DNA from: an uncultured Paraprevotella sp.
Lineage (GTDB): Bacteria > Bacteroidota > Bacteroidia > Bacteroidales > Bacteroidaceae
Length of the DNA: 64,000 bases
Assembly: GCA_910586505.1 (NCBI GenBank)
Contig: CAJUGV010000003.1
Coordinates: 186,262 to 250,261 of the forward strand
Direction of reading: 5' to 3'
This document shows, in pieces, positions 43,825-53,163 of this stretch (position 1 is the first letter of the stretch; every line of letters begins with the position of its first letter). The position numbers and the translations under genes were made by a program. The notes beneath the pieces are model-generated. The model searched no databases. It saw nothing but the letters and a program-made list of their open reading frames with translations, and was not told the origin of the DNA.

Positions 43825-44598
43825 ATGAAAGAGAAACTCACCATCATAAAAGTCGGTGGAAAAATTGTGGAAGAAGAAGCATCACTCCACAAATTACTGA
43901 CCGATTTCGCAGCCATCGAAGGTTACAAAATTCTAGTACATGGCGGAGGACGCTCTGCTACCAAGATTGCAGCCGCACTTGGTATAGAAAGTCGGATGGT
44001 CAATGGACGAAGAATAACAGATGCTGACATGCTCAACGTGGCAACAATGGTGTACGGAGGACTTGTAAACAAAAATATAGTGGTACGGCTTCAGAGTAAA
44101 GGAATCAACGCATTGGGACTGACCGGAGCCGATATAAACATCATCCGCTCACATAAACGTCCAGTGAAAGATGTAGACTACGGCTTCGTAGGAGATGTAG
44201 AGCAGGTAAACGGCACACTCTTAGCCGACCTGATTCACAAAGGTATTGTTCCTGTTATATCTCCCCTAACACATGACGGAAACGGGCAACTCCTAAACAC
44301 CAACGCCGACACCATAGCCGGAGAAACAGCCAAAGCCATGGCCGACACTTTCAATATCACTTTAATGTTCTGCTTCGAAAAAAAGGGCGTACTTAAAGAT
44401 TCAGAAAACGATGAAAGCCTTATTCCCCACATCAATGAAGCTGAGTTCAAACAATACATAAGAGACGGGATCATACAAGGCGGAATGATTCCCAAACTGG
44501 AGAATTCTTTTGAAGCTATACATGCCGGAGTAAGCAAAGTTGTCATCACATCAGCCACAGCTATTGACGGCGGATCCGGCACTATTATAGAACAATAG
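43825..44598 (+). CDS. argB: Acetylglutamate kinase family protein (ArgB)
   Basis: A 257-residue amino-acid kinase. The family core is clear: TIIKVGGKIVEEE, HGGGRSATKIAAALGI, NGRRITDADML, and NADTIAGETAKAMA (nucleotide binding). It phosphorylates N-acylated glutamate in arginine synthesis. In Bacteroides fragilis the pathway is known to go through N-succinylated intermediates, so the natural substrate could be N-succinylglutamate; the sequence does not decide. It lies two bases after speA and ends the topA operon before a terminator. Confidence 0.95.
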   Translation: MKEKLTIIKVGGKIVEEEASLHKLLTDFAAIEGYKILVHGGGRSATKIAAALGIESRMVNGRRITDADMLNVATMVYGGLVNKNIVVRLQSKGINALGLTGADINIIRSHKRPVKDVDYGFVGDVEQVNGTLLADLIHKGIVPVISPLTHDGNGQLLNTNADTIAGETAKAMADTFNITLMFCFEKKGVLKDSENDESLIPHINEAEFKQYIRDGIIQGGMIPKLENSFEAIHAGVSKVVITSATAIDGGSGTIIEQ

Positions 44599-44630
44599 AC
44601 GGAGAACGAAAAAAAAATCAAAAAAAACGG

Positions 44631-44667
44631 CGGGTAGATGTAACTTTTCAAACATCTGCCCGTCTTT
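44631..44667 (+). terminator. Terminator after topA-aroK-speA-argB
   Basis: An 11-bp stem (44631-44641 with 44652-44662, one G-T pair) with a ten-base loop and TCTTTA after it. It lies 32 bases after argB, upstream of the sigma factor gene. Confidence 0.7.
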
Positions 44668-44678
44668 ATTACAGAGAG

Positions 44679-45188
44679 ATGAGAGAAATCAGTTTTCAGA
44701 ACGATATATTACCGCTAAAGGACAAACTCTACAGGTTGGCTCTTCGAATTACATTCGATACAGCTGAAGCCGAAGATATCGTTCAGGATACATTGATTAA
44801 AGTGTGGAACAAGCGCAACGAATGGCCGCAACTGAATTCTATTGAGGCCTATTGCATAACTATTTGCAGAAACCTCTCACTGGACAGATGCGAGAAAAAG
44901 GTATCTCAGCATATTGTTTGGAACGAGAATCTGCATAATCATCCAGACACCTCAAATCCCCACGATAGCCTTACGGTTAACGAAGGAATTAGACTTCTTC
45001 AGAAACTTCTGAAAGAACTACCTCAACCCCAACAGGACATCGTTCAGCTGAGAGAAATAGAAGGTAAAACCTATAAAGAAATTGCAACGATTCTGGCACT
45101 AAGTGAAGAACAGGTAAAAGTCTACTTGTTTCGTGCTCGGCAGCGAATCAGACAAAAGTACACAGAAATACAAGAATATGGACTATAA
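44679..45188 (+). CDS. ECF-type RNA polymerase sigma factor
   Basis: A 169-residue sigma-70 family factor with only regions 2 and 4. Region 2 has RLALRITFDTAEAEDIVQDT and region 4 has LPQPQQDIVQLREIEGKTY with a following helix-turn-helix (EIATILALSEEQVKVYLFRA). It is the first gene of a three-gene unit with a small membrane protein (overlapping by 11 bases) and a DUF4252 protein. In Bacteroidetes such sigma factors usually sit with an anti-sigma factor, consistent with this order. The start follows the argB terminator closely, so its own promoter must overlap that hairpin. Confidence 0.94.
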   Translation: MREISFQNDILPLKDKLYRLALRITFDTAEAEDIVQDTLIKVWNKRNEWPQLNSIEAYCITICRNLSLDRCEKKVSQHIVWNENLHNHPDTSNPHDSLTVNEGIRLLQKLLKELPQPQQDIVQLREIEGKTYKEIATILALSEEQVKVYLFRARQRIRQKYTEIQEYGL

Positions 45189-45690
45189 GTACATAGAACA
45201 ACTTCTGGAACGCTATTGGCAATGTGAAACGTCTTTGGAGGAAGAAGCTATATTAAAAGCATTCTTCAATCAAACGAATATACCGGCTCACCTTTTACAC
45301 TATAAGAAATTGTTTATCAGTGAAAGGATATGGCAGGATATTCGTCTCAACACCTCTTTTGACAAAAAAATACTGGAGCTAATAGAAAAAGAAGAATCGG
45401 TAAAAGCATATAAGACTACATGGAAACATCGTCTAATGCCTTTATACAAAGCTGTAGCTTTAATAGCAATCATTCTCACATTAGGAGATGCGGCGCAAAC
45501 TTCATTTCACCCAAATGAAACTGTAGAGAATGACTACAACTACGAAAATTACAGAGATTCATACAATGATCCAGAAATGGCATATAATCAGATCTCAGAA
45601 GCCCTGCAAATGGTTTCACAGAGTTTGAATGAGATATCACAAGATACCCTACTGCAGAAACAATTTAAAGATAAACAAACCGAGCAATAA
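45178..45690 (+). CDS. Putative membrane-bound anti-sigma factor
   Basis: A 170-residue protein with a cytoplasmic N-terminal helical part (YIEQLLERYWQCETSLEEE, about 1-80), one membrane segment (about 87-104) and a short extracytoplasmic tail rich in Asn, Tyr and Gln. The topology and its place directly after an ECF sigma gene suggest that it holds the sigma factor at the membrane. It has no FecR domain and no zinc-binding HxxxCxxC anti-sigma motif, so the assignment is inferred from context. The start at ATG 45178 overlaps the sigma gene by 11 bases. Confidence 0.65.
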   Translation: MDYKYIEQLLERYWQCETSLEEEAILKAFFNQTNIPAHLLHYKKLFISERIWQDIRLNTSFDKKILELIEKEESVKAYKTTWKHRLMPLYKAVALIAIILTLGDAAQTSFHPNETVENDYNYENYRDSYNDPEMAYNQISEALQMVSQSLNEISQDTLLQKQFKDKQTEQ

Positions 45691-45691
45691 A

Positions 45692-46183
45692 ATGAAACGC
45701 ATTCTTTGGGTATTGTTAATGGTATGTTCAAGTCATACATGGGGACAGGATTTTGCATCAAAATTCATGGAACAATACTCTGGAAAAGAAATACAATGTC
45801 AAACGGTCAGCCCCCTGATGATGGAAAAGCTCATAGACGTTATGCCTCTTACTAATAGTGAAGGAAATGAAAACGTTCAGGAATATTTGTTTTCCAAGTT
45901 GAAAAGTGCCCGTATCGTTACTGTGACTCGTAATTGTGAGAACTTCTTCAATAAAGCAGAAAATCTCATCGAAAAGAATAAAAATAGATTCTCACCTTTA
46001 ATGGAGAGACCAACAGATAAAAACAATAAAATATTTGTTCGTAAACACAACGAAATGATTCGTGAATTGGTCATGCTGAGTCTAGATACAGAAGACAGGA
46101 CCTTCACAATAGTCAACTTAACAGGAGATATGAACGATCGGTTTATACAACTCCTATCATCTATAAAATACAAACAAGAATAA
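45692..46183 (+). CDS. DUF4252 family protein, exported
   Basis: A 163-residue protein with a signal peptide (about 1-18, ending HTWGQ) followed by a compact DUF4252-type domain. It begins one base after the putative anti-sigma gene. DUF4252 proteins are small periplasmic or outer-membrane proteins of unknown function that recur beside ECF sigma factors in Bacteroides; this may be a sensor or a target of the sigma factor. A terminator lies about 110 bases further on. Confidence 0.8.
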   Translation: MKRILWVLLMVCSSHTWGQDFASKFMEQYSGKEIQCQTVSPLMMEKLIDVMPLTNSEGNENVQEYLFSKLKSARIVTVTRNCENFFNKAENLIEKNKNRFSPLMERPTDKNNKIFVRKHNEMIRELVMLSLDTEDRTFTIVNLTGDMNDRFIQLLSSIKYKQE

Positions 46184-46291
46184 ATGGAACATTTTATGCT
46201 TTTTCTATATAAACAAGTTAGTGCTTAATAAAACGCAATGAAGCTGTGAAGTTTCAATTCTCTCAATTTTTTCATAACATACTAACGAAGG

Positions 46292-46326
46292 AAAGAGCTG
46301 CCTATGGAGGTAGCTCTTTTTTATTT
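46292..46326 (+). terminator. Terminator after the sigma/DUF4252 operon
   Basis: A 12-bp stem (46292-46303 with 46308-46319, one G-T pair) and a four-base loop, followed by a T run. Confidence 0.8.
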
Positions 46327-46346
46327 TTAAGAAATTAGCAAGAAAC

Positions 46347-46377
46347 TTGATTTTCCATAAAGATTATACTACCTTTG
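46347..46377 (+). promoter_or_regulatory. Promoter of the second GH43 gene
   Basis: TTG (46347-46349), 20 bases, TACCTTTG (46370-46377), 37 bases before the ATG. Confidence 0.7.
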
Positions 46378-46414
46378 AGGTGATTTTCTAACCTATTAAT
46401 CTGACATTCAAATC

Positions 46415-47449
46415 ATGTTGAAAAAACTCGCAATCGCATTACTAACAGTATGTACCTTGGGAATTACAAATACCCAAGGACAGAAAAACAAAACATTCCA
46501 TCCCAAAGAAGTATGGAACGATACTGAAGGAAATCCCATCAATGCACATGGAGGAGGTATTTTGTATCATAAAGGAACATATTATTGGTACGGAGAATAT
46601 AAAGTGGGCCGAACTATATTGCCTGCTGATGCCACATGGGAACGCTACCGAACTGATGTAACCGGTGTAAGTTGCTATTCTAGCAAGGACCTACTGAATT
46701 GGAAGTTTGAAGGCGTTGCATTGAAAGCCATTACAGAAGACTCCGAAAGCGACATTCATCCCACACAAGTACTTGAACGTCCCAAAGTCATCTACAATAA
46801 GAAAACTGGAAAGTTTGTCATGTGGATGCACATTGACAGCCCAGACTACAGCAAAGCTGAAGCAGGAGTTGCCATCGCTGACGCCCCAACCGGCCCGTTT
46901 ACTTATCTGACCGGCTTCCGTCCAAATAACTGTATGAGCCGGGACCAAACCTTGTTTGTAGATGACGACGGTACAGCCTATCAATTCTCTTCCTCAGAAG
47001 AAAACCAAACCATGCATATCAACCGCCTTACTGAAGATTATACACAAACGGACGGAACTTATGTTCGCCGCTTCATTGGAATGGCAAGAGAAGCCCCAGC
47101 AGTATTCAAACATGGCAAAAAATACTATATGTTGTCTAGCGGTTGTACCGGCTGGGATCCCAACAGTGCACAAATAGCTGTAGCAGATTCCATTATGGGG
47201 GAATGGACTGTACTAGGTGATCCTTGTACAGGCCCTGATGCCGAAAAAACATTCTACGGACAAAGTACACATGTAATTCCTATACAAGGAAAAAAGAATG
47301 CGTATATTGCTTGCTTCGACATGTGGAAAAAGAAAGACTTGCAAGATAGCCGTTATATTTGGTTACCCATGATTCCAAACAAACAAACTGATGGTTTTAC
47401 TATCCCTTGGCATGAGGAATGGAACTTGAATATATTTAAAAAGAAATAA
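46415..47449 (+). CDS. Glycoside hydrolase family 43 protein, exported
   Basis: A 344-residue beta-propeller protein with a signal peptide of about 22 residues (MLKKLAIALLTVCTLG ...). The first blade carries NAHGGGILYHKGTYYWYGEY instead of the more common HADPxV opening, as in the GH43 subfamilies that include exo-beta-1,3-galactanases and related enzymes. The MAREAPAVFKHGKKYY segment holds the general acid Glu. It differs clearly from the GH43 at 640-1662, so the two probably have different substrates. It is a single-gene unit with its own promoter and terminator. Confidence 0.88.
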   Translation: MLKKLAIALLTVCTLGITNTQGQKNKTFHPKEVWNDTEGNPINAHGGGILYHKGTYYWYGEYKVGRTILPADATWERYRTDVTGVSCYSSKDLLNWKFEGVALKAITEDSESDIHPTQVLERPKVIYNKKTGKFVMWMHIDSPDYSKAEAGVAIADAPTGPFTYLTGFRPNNCMSRDQTLFVDDDGTAYQFSSSEENQTMHINRLTEDYTQTDGTYVRRFIGMAREAPAVFKHGKKYYMLSSGCTGWDPNSAQIAVADSIMGEWTVLGDPCTGPDAEKTFYGQSTHVIPIQGKKNAYIACFDMWKKKDLQDSRYIWLPMIPNKQTDGFTIPWHEEWNLNIFKKK

Positions 47450-47471
47450 AATTATAAATATATAAAACAAC

Positions 47472-47519
47472 AACTCTCCGTCTCATGTCTTATTAGTAAT
47501 AAACATGCAGCGGAGAGTT
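47472..47519 (+). terminator. Terminator after the second GH43 gene
   Basis: An inverted repeat AACTCTCCG (47472-47480) / CGGAGAGTT (47511-47519) with an inner CATGT/ACATG pair and AT-rich loop. T run is weak, so efficiency is uncertain. Confidence 0.5.
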
Positions 47520-47562
47520 TGATATTTAAATCAAATAACACTTATCTTTCCTATCAGCCATT

Positions 47563-48057
47563 ATGATAGATGCGAGTTTTAACATATCGACAGATCAATT
47601 ATCTCTAACTTTTATAGCCGGTAAACAGAAAAATTTCTTTATTAGACATCAACCCCACATCACAGAAATCATCTATCCGCCGCAAACCTCATTTGAACAA
47701 CTTCAACCTTGGTTATTTAAAGTTATAACGGAAGCACTACGTAAACAAGCGAAACTTATACTCCTACCACGTATTCAAGAACTGGCAGCATTATATGATT
47801 TCCACTATTCACGTGTGAACATCAACTCTGCACGCACACGTTGGGGAAGCTGTTCCAATAAAGGACATATCAATCTATCTCTATATCTTATGATCTTACC
47901 ACTCAAACTTTCAGACTATGTCTTACTCCATGAACTTTGTCATACCAAAGAGATGAATCACGGTCCGCGGTTCTGGAATCTGATGAACCAAGTTACCAAA
48001 CAGCAGTCTCACCTTCTTAGAAACGAGTTACGGCACTTTCCTTCTCCTTTTCGGTAG
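47563..48057 (+). CDS. YgjP-like (M48-type) metallopeptidase
   Basis: A 164-residue protein of the YgjP/DUF45 family. The zinc-binding motif LLHELCHTKEMNHGPRFW (about residues 126-143) has the HExxH-like HELCH plus a third His, and NSARTRWGSCSNKGHINLS is the conserved family segment before it. Family members are predicted zinc peptidases of unclear role. Its last 41 bases overlap the convergent CPBP gene. A near-consensus TATCTTTC lies about 25 bases before the start. Confidence 0.88.
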   Translation: MIDASFNISTDQLSLTFIAGKQKNFFIRHQPHITEIIYPPQTSFEQLQPWLFKVITEALRKQAKLILLPRIQELAALYDFHYSRVNINSARTRWGSCSNKGHINLSLYLMILPLKLSDYVLLHELCHTKEMNHGPRFWNLMNQVTKQQSHLLRNELRHFPSPFR

Positions 48058-48844
48058 TTCTAGATTTCACCGATAATTTATTGTTAAGATAATAAAAACC
48101 TAGTCCACCAGACACTATTGATAAAAAACAACAAAATACTACATTATACAAACTTCCACACAACCCTACTAAAGTAGCACTCTCATCTTTTACACACCAC
48201 ATTATACCAACTCCCACCAAATTATTAAAAGCATGTGCTGCAACCGGAAGCCAAATGGTATCCGACTTCCAATATAACCATCCCAATACCACTCCAATCA
48301 CTACAGCCCCAGGAATCTGTGCAGGATTGGCATGCACCGCACCAAAAACCAACGCACTTAGAAATATAGCTATCTTAGGACGTACTCCACTATGTACAAG
48401 ATGACGTTGAATCCCCATCCTAAACACTAATTCTTCTGTAAAAGGACCGACAAGCACAATAGCAAGCACTCCCCATTGATTATAAGCCATACCAACAAAA
48501 GTATCCTGTCTCAAATCTTCCAGAACTAATAACTCCGATAGTAAATTTACAATAAAAATAATAGGAAGCATCCACAAAATTACAATAAAATAAACAGTAT
48601 ATCCTATTCCGTAGGAATGAAAACCTCTACAATCTGTCCATCGCAAAAATAGCATGGTCAGCCAAACCAATCCTCCGCTCAACAGAAGAGTAAGCCCTAA
48701 TGCAGAAGGAGAAGATGCCAATACAGCCACATCCAACCGTTCTTCTTGAGAAAGACTTGGATAATTTAAAAAGAAGACAACTATAAAAGAAGCGATCCAC
48801 TGTGCCGTCAAAAAAATAAATATCAACCAGATCGTACGCTTCAT
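48017..48844 (-). CDS. CPBP family intramembrane metalloprotease
   Basis: A 275-residue protein with seven or eight membrane segments. The CPBP (Abi) signature is present: EELVFRMGIQRHL with the paired glutamates and Arg, then GAVHANPAQIPG and HAFNNLVG, giving the catalytic Glu and His residues. Such proteases cleave within the membrane; in bacteria their substrates are mostly unknown. It is the last gene of the Ca2+ ATPase-HAD-ribF-CPBP run, one base after ribF, and its 3' end overlaps a convergent gene by 41 bases. Confidence 0.92.
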   Translation of the reverse strand: MKRTIWLIFIFLTAQWIASFIVVFFLNYPSLSQEERLDVAVLASSPSALGLTLLLSGGLVWLTMLFLRWTDCRGFHSYGIGYTVYFIVILWMLPIIFIVNLLSELLVLEDLRQDTFVGMAYNQWGVLAIVLVGPFTEELVFRMGIQRHLVHSGVRPKIAIFLSALVFGAVHANPAQIPGAVVIGVVLGWLYWKSDTIWLPVAAHAFNNLVGVGIMWCVKDESATLVGLCGSLYNVVFCCFLSIVSGGLGFYYLNNKLSVKSRTTEKEKESAVTRF

Positions 48845-48845
48845 A

Positions 48846-49805
48846 CTATACCTCCCAACTATACCGCTCCTTATTTAATATCATCCTTACTTTTTTTTCA
48901 TCCTCCTTTAATTGATTTGCCAATTCCCCTTTATTTCTGAACTTCCGCTCGTCTCTCAACCGTTTAACGAAGACCAATGTAAGAAAATCTCCATAAATAT
49001 CTCCAGAATAATCCAACAAGTGCACTTCTATTGTCCTGTTGATTCCATTCTCTAATGTGGGACGTATTCCTATATTTAACATTCCCATCCATATACATCT
49101 CTTACCTGCCACCACACCTTTCGCCCATACAGCATATACTCCGTTCTTAGGAATTAATTTCTGCGCATCATCCACTTGCAAATTAGCAGTAGGAAAACCT
49201 ATCTCATGTCCCACATGAAATCCGTGAACGACCCGTCCGGACAATTCATATGGTCTAGATAGACAACGCGCTGCAAGCTCTACTTCTCCTTCAGCCAAAC
49301 AAGCCCTTACCATAGATGAACTCACATTTACCTCACTCATGGAGAATGCATCTGCCTGAATTACCTCTATTCCCAGTTCCCTTCCATACTTCACATAGTC
49401 GAAAAATCCCACAGAACGGTCATGACCGAAACGATGATCATATCCTATAAGCAACACGTTTACAGCTAATTTCTCTTTCAATATCTCAGCCATAAACCGT
49501 TGAGCAGACAACGTTGCCATTTCCTGCGTAAAATCCAGCGTCAAGCAAAAGTCAGCACCAGTATCAACCAACCTGTCACACTTCTCTTTATATGTACTCA
49601 GCATCTGCGGTTGATAAGCTGACTGCATCACCTGACGAGGATGTATCCGGAAAGTAATCAACAAAGAAGCTTCACCTTGCAATGCAGCATATTGTGTCAA
49701 TTGCTGTATCAGATAACGATGCCCACGATGTACTCCATCGAAAAAACCAATTGTAGCAACACAGGAACGATAAGGAAGTGGATCATTTAACGTAATAAAC
49801 TTCAT
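48846..49805 (-). CDS. ribF: Bifunctional riboflavin kinase / FAD synthetase
   Basis: A 319-residue enzyme that makes FMN from riboflavin and FAD from FMN. The N-terminal nucleotidyltransferase domain (about 1-165) has IGFFDGVHRGHRYLI and GYDHRFGHDRSVG; the C-terminal riboflavin kinase domain (about 185-310) has GFPTANLQ and NIGIRPTLENG. Length is normal. It lies between the HAD phosphatase (15 bases away) and the CPBP protease on the - strand. Confidence 0.97.
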   Translation of the reverse strand: MKFITLNDPLPYRSCVATIGFFDGVHRGHRYLIQQLTQYAALQGEASLLITFRIHPRQVMQSAYQPQMLSTYKEKCDRLVDTGADFCLTLDFTQEMATLSAQRFMAEILKEKLAVNVLLIGYDHRFGHDRSVGFFDYVKYGRELGIEVIQADAFSMSEVNVSSSMVRACLAEGEVELAARCLSRPYELSGRVVHGFHVGHEIGFPTANLQVDDAQKLIPKNGVYAVWAKGVVAGKRCIWMGMLNIGIRPTLENGINRTIEVHLLDYSGDIYGDFLTLVFVKRLRDERKFRNKGELANQLKEDEKKVRMILNKERYSWEV

Positions 49806-49820
49806 ACTACAAACTCCTCA

Positions 49821-50429
49821 TTAAAACAATGTAAACCAGTCCTCCGGACAACGAGAATGAAACACTTGAAAACCTATACTCTCAGCCACCTTACAATTCT
49901 CTACAGAATCATCTATAAACAAAGTCTCTTCCGCCAATAAAGAAGCTTCCGTTTGTACTGCATGGAATAATCTTACATCTGGCTTTGTCAAATGCATACG
50001 ATATGAAAGAAATATCCCATCAAAACAATCCTCCATCCGATATCCGATTGAAGACGCCAACTCACTACATGAATAATTCCAATGGATGACATTCGTATTA
50101 CTAAGCATAAAAACACGAAATTTTGTTCGTAAATGACAAATAAATTGCAAGCGGGAAGGTGAAATAGCCACCAACATACGATTCCAAGCCTGGCTGATCA
50201 CACTATCTTCTATATGACGCCCTGCCTTACTACGCACATAATCATAAAAAAATTCAGGCGATATATCACCCGATTCCAAGGACGCAAAAATACCCTCCTG
50301 CACATAATCACGGATATAGGAAGCGGTATCAAACCCTATTTCATCAAACGCACGAACCGCAGCTTGTTTATCTAAATCAACTATGATTCCACCAAAATCA
50401 AAAATAATATTCTTTATACGCCTATCCAT
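49821..50429 (-). CDS. HAD family hydrolase
   Basis: A 202-residue phosphatase-like protein with the HAD motifs: motif I IFDFGGIIVDLD (aspartate nucleophile near residue 12), motif II VFMLSNTN, Lys in HLTKPDVRLF and motif IV FIDDSVENC. The cap is a small helical bundle, as in subfamily I phosphatases. The substrate is unknown; related Bacteroides proteins act on small sugar or nucleotide phosphates. It is two bases from the upstream ATPase gene and 15 bases before ribF. A link to flavin phosphate metabolism is possible but not shown. Confidence 0.92.
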   Translation of the reverse strand: MDRRIKNIIFDFGGIIVDLDKQAAVRAFDEIGFDTASYIRDYVQEGIFASLESGDISPEFFYDYVRSKAGRHIEDSVISQAWNRMLVAISPSRLQFICHLRTKFRVFMLSNTNVIHWNYSCSELASSIGYRMEDCFDGIFLSYRMHLTKPDVRLFHAVQTEASLLAEETLFIDDSVENCKVAESIGFQVFHSRCPEDWFTLF

Positions 50430-50430
50430 A

Positions 50431-53061
50431 TTATTCCGTTTTATTCCGAATGATCCGCCTGAACAGACGTCCAGCCTCCCCTATCCATAAAACACAAGAG
50501 GTTATGGTCAAAAGTATTCCCCAGTCTGAAACACTCAGAGGTACTGTACGAAACACAGCTCCTCCAAACTGCACAATTATCCATTGCCCCATAAGAATCA
50601 AGCACATCACCACTAGGACCCCTTTACATTCAGAAAGATGACTGAAAGCCGATCTATCCGTAGAAAAAGTTCTAGCATTCAGTAAATTCCAAAACTGTAG
50701 CAGTACAAAAAAAGTAAAAAACAAAGTCAATTCATACAAATTTACCCCATCTACCCGTTCCACATGCCAAAGCATGGCCAACAATACTATTACAAACATC
50801 AAACCATAGCCTAATATAGATATCCACATTGAACGAGATATAATAAACTGCCCTACAGGACGCGGCCTTTCACTCATCACACCCGATTCGGCTGGCAACG
50901 AAGCCAATGCCAATGCCGCAAAAGAGTCCATAATAATATTCACCCATAGCATTTGCGTTACAGTGAGCGGAAGTTCCGTACCCATAAATGCACCGACAAG
51001 CACAACCAACAGCGCAGTGAAATTGATTGTCAGTTGAAATAGAACAAAACGTTGTATATTCTTATACAATGAACGCCCCCACATGACAGCCGTCACAATA
51101 CTACTAAATGAATCGTCAAGCAACGTAATATCACTAGCCTCACGAGCTACTGACGTGCCAGATCCCATTGACAAACCCACCTGTGCAAAATTCAAAGCTG
51201 GTGCATCATTCGTCCCATCCCCAGTCACAGCCACGACCTCACCTTTGACCTGCAACAGTTTTACCAGCCGTTGCTTGTCAAGAGGGCGAGCACGACTCAT
51301 CACCTTCAATTCTCCAATACGCAATAATGCCTCCTCATCACTTAATTCAGCAAAATCCATTCCCCGCAAACAATACCGTTCCTCATCATCGCTGTCATTC
51401 CATAGTCCTATCTGACGGGCAATTTCTATAGCCGTTCCCGTACTATCCCCCGTTACAACTTTAATCTGTACACCTGCTTTCAAACAATTCTCCACAGCTT
51501 GCGGAACTTCTGTACGTACCGGATCACTGATTGCTACTAATCCTAACAGCGTCAGACCACCGGATTGTATTATCTTTGTGCAATCTTTCTCCTCATCTTC
51601 AACTTCTTTGCAAGCCAGCAATAACGTACGTTGGGCATGTATCTGCCAGTCCTTAAGCTGTTCCCTATACTGTACAATTTCATCTTCTGTCAGACCACTA
51701 CATAATTCCATCACTATTTCCGGAGCACCTTTCACATACACCATCCTACATCCTTTCACAGCAGATGTTACAACCGTAGCCATATATTTCCGATCTGAAG
51801 AAAAAGAAAGACGGGCTTGTTCTTCTGCTTTACGCCGCATTTCCATATAATCGGCACCATGCGACTGCATCCACAACAATAAAGCTACTTCTGTAGGATT
51901 TCCCACCCCTCCCGTACGCGCTTCATCAAGGAAAGCCGTCGTATTACAAGCAATAGCCTCATCTAATAAGGTCGGATCCTCACCAGTCATTTGCATATAG
52001 GATACTGTCATACGATTCTGTGTGAGCGTTCCTGTTTTGTCCGTGCATATCACCGTAATAGCCCCCATTGTCTCACAAGCGTGCATCTTACGTACCAGAT
52101 TATTCGTCTTCAGCATACGACGCATATTTAATGCCAGACTCAACGTCACCGCCATAGGCAATCCTTCCGGTACAGCCATTACAACCAAAGTTACAGCCAT
52201 CATAAAATTCTTCAGCATCAGACCAAACACATGCCAATAGTCATCACCTCCCCATACATCAACAGACGGAATATATTGCAGTAATCCTTGTACCGTAAAA
52301 ACAACAAAGGCCAAAAATGCTACAGAATACCCTATTTTATTGATAAAACCTGCCAGTCGATCAAGCTGCTTATTAAGCGGAGTTTTTTCATTGGTCAATA
52401 CTGCGGCTTCACGAGCTACTTGTCCGATCTCCGTACGGTCACCAGTTGCCGTTATCCGCGCCACAGCACTACCTTCCACCACAGTTGTTCCTCTCATTAA
52501 ACAATTGGTCGCATAAGGTGCATTATCATCAAAGTCCAAAGGATTAACACTTTTACTGACAACCAATTCACCGGTAAGACTTGATTCATTCACCTGCAGA
52601 TTTTCAGTTTTCAGCAATTCCGCATCGGCAGGAATCTCATCCCCAGCCTCCAGCAATATTACATCTCCTACCACAATATCCTTACATGGAACCTCACGCA
52701 CCTGCCCATTTCGCACAACACGCACCGGTATTTTATTTCTCAAAGCATTCAGCACATCAAATTTTCGTGCAGCATCGTATTCAAAATAGAATCCTATACC
52801 AGTAGCTAACAATACAGCACACACAATACCTATCGTCTCTACAAAATCATTCTCCACAAAAGAGACCACAAAAGACAATACAGCAGCCACGAGCAAAATG
52901 CGTATCACAGGATCTTGAAACTTCTCCAAATACAAATTCCATATCGAAGGCCGTTTCGGTGGTGTCAGTTCATTATTTCCATATAGCAAACGACTTTCTT
53001 CCACCCCACGGCTATCCAATCCTTCATATATTAAATCTTCTTTACTCTCCGCTTTCTTCAT
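50431..53061 (-). CDS. Calcium-translocating P-type ATPase, PMCA-type
   Basis: An 876-residue membrane pump of the P2B/P2A class that exports Ca2+. The phosphorylation site is Asp341 in CTDKTGTLTQNRM; the A-domain ESSLTGE, the M4 ion site VPEGLPMAVT, and VTGDGTNDAPALNFAQVG hinge are intact, with about ten membrane segments. I choose ATG 53061; the frame extends to 53148 but that part lacks a ribosome-binding site and spans a probable -7 element (TATTTTCG). It heads a - strand run with HAD, ribF and CPBP genes, and is divergent from tRNA-Met. Confidence 0.95.
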   Translation of the reverse strand: MKKAESKEDLIYEGLDSRGVEESRLLYGNNELTPPKRPSIWNLYLEKFQDPVIRILLVAAVLSFVVSFVENDFVETIGIVCAVLLATGIGFYFEYDAARKFDVLNALRNKIPVRVVRNGQVREVPCKDIVVGDVILLEAGDEIPADAELLKTENLQVNESSLTGELVVSKSVNPLDFDDNAPYATNCLMRGTTVVEGSAVARITATGDRTEIGQVAREAAVLTNEKTPLNKQLDRLAGFINKIGYSVAFLAFVVFTVQGLLQYIPSVDVWGGDDYWHVFGLMLKNFMMAVTLVVMAVPEGLPMAVTLSLALNMRRMLKTNNLVRKMHACETMGAITVICTDKTGTLTQNRMTVSYMQMTGEDPTLLDEAIACNTTAFLDEARTGGVGNPTEVALLLWMQSHGADYMEMRRKAEEQARLSFSSDRKYMATVVTSAVKGCRMVYVKGAPEIVMELCSGLTEDEIVQYREQLKDWQIHAQRTLLLACKEVEDEEKDCTKIIQSGGLTLLGLVAISDPVRTEVPQAVENCLKAGVQIKVVTGDSTGTAIEIARQIGLWNDSDDEERYCLRGMDFAELSDEEALLRIGELKVMSRARPLDKQRLVKLLQVKGEVVAVTGDGTNDAPALNFAQVGLSMGSGTSVAREASDITLLDDSFSSIVTAVMWGRSLYKNIQRFVLFQLTINFTALLVVLVGAFMGTELPLTVTQMLWVNIIMDSFAALALASLPAESGVMSERPRPVGQFIISRSMWISILGYGLMFVIVLLAMLWHVERVDGVNLYELTLFFTFFVLLQFWNLLNARTFSTDRSAFSHLSECKGVLVVMCLILMGQWIIVQFGGAVFRTVPLSVSDWGILLTITSCVLWIGEAGRLFRRIIRNKTE

Positions 53062-53163
53062 TATATTACATCTAAAAAGTATATCGCACTTAATTCCGCA
53101 CTGCGAAAATACAATAGTTATGGGAATATTGAAAGTTTTTTCCTCCATTTTTATCCTTATTTC

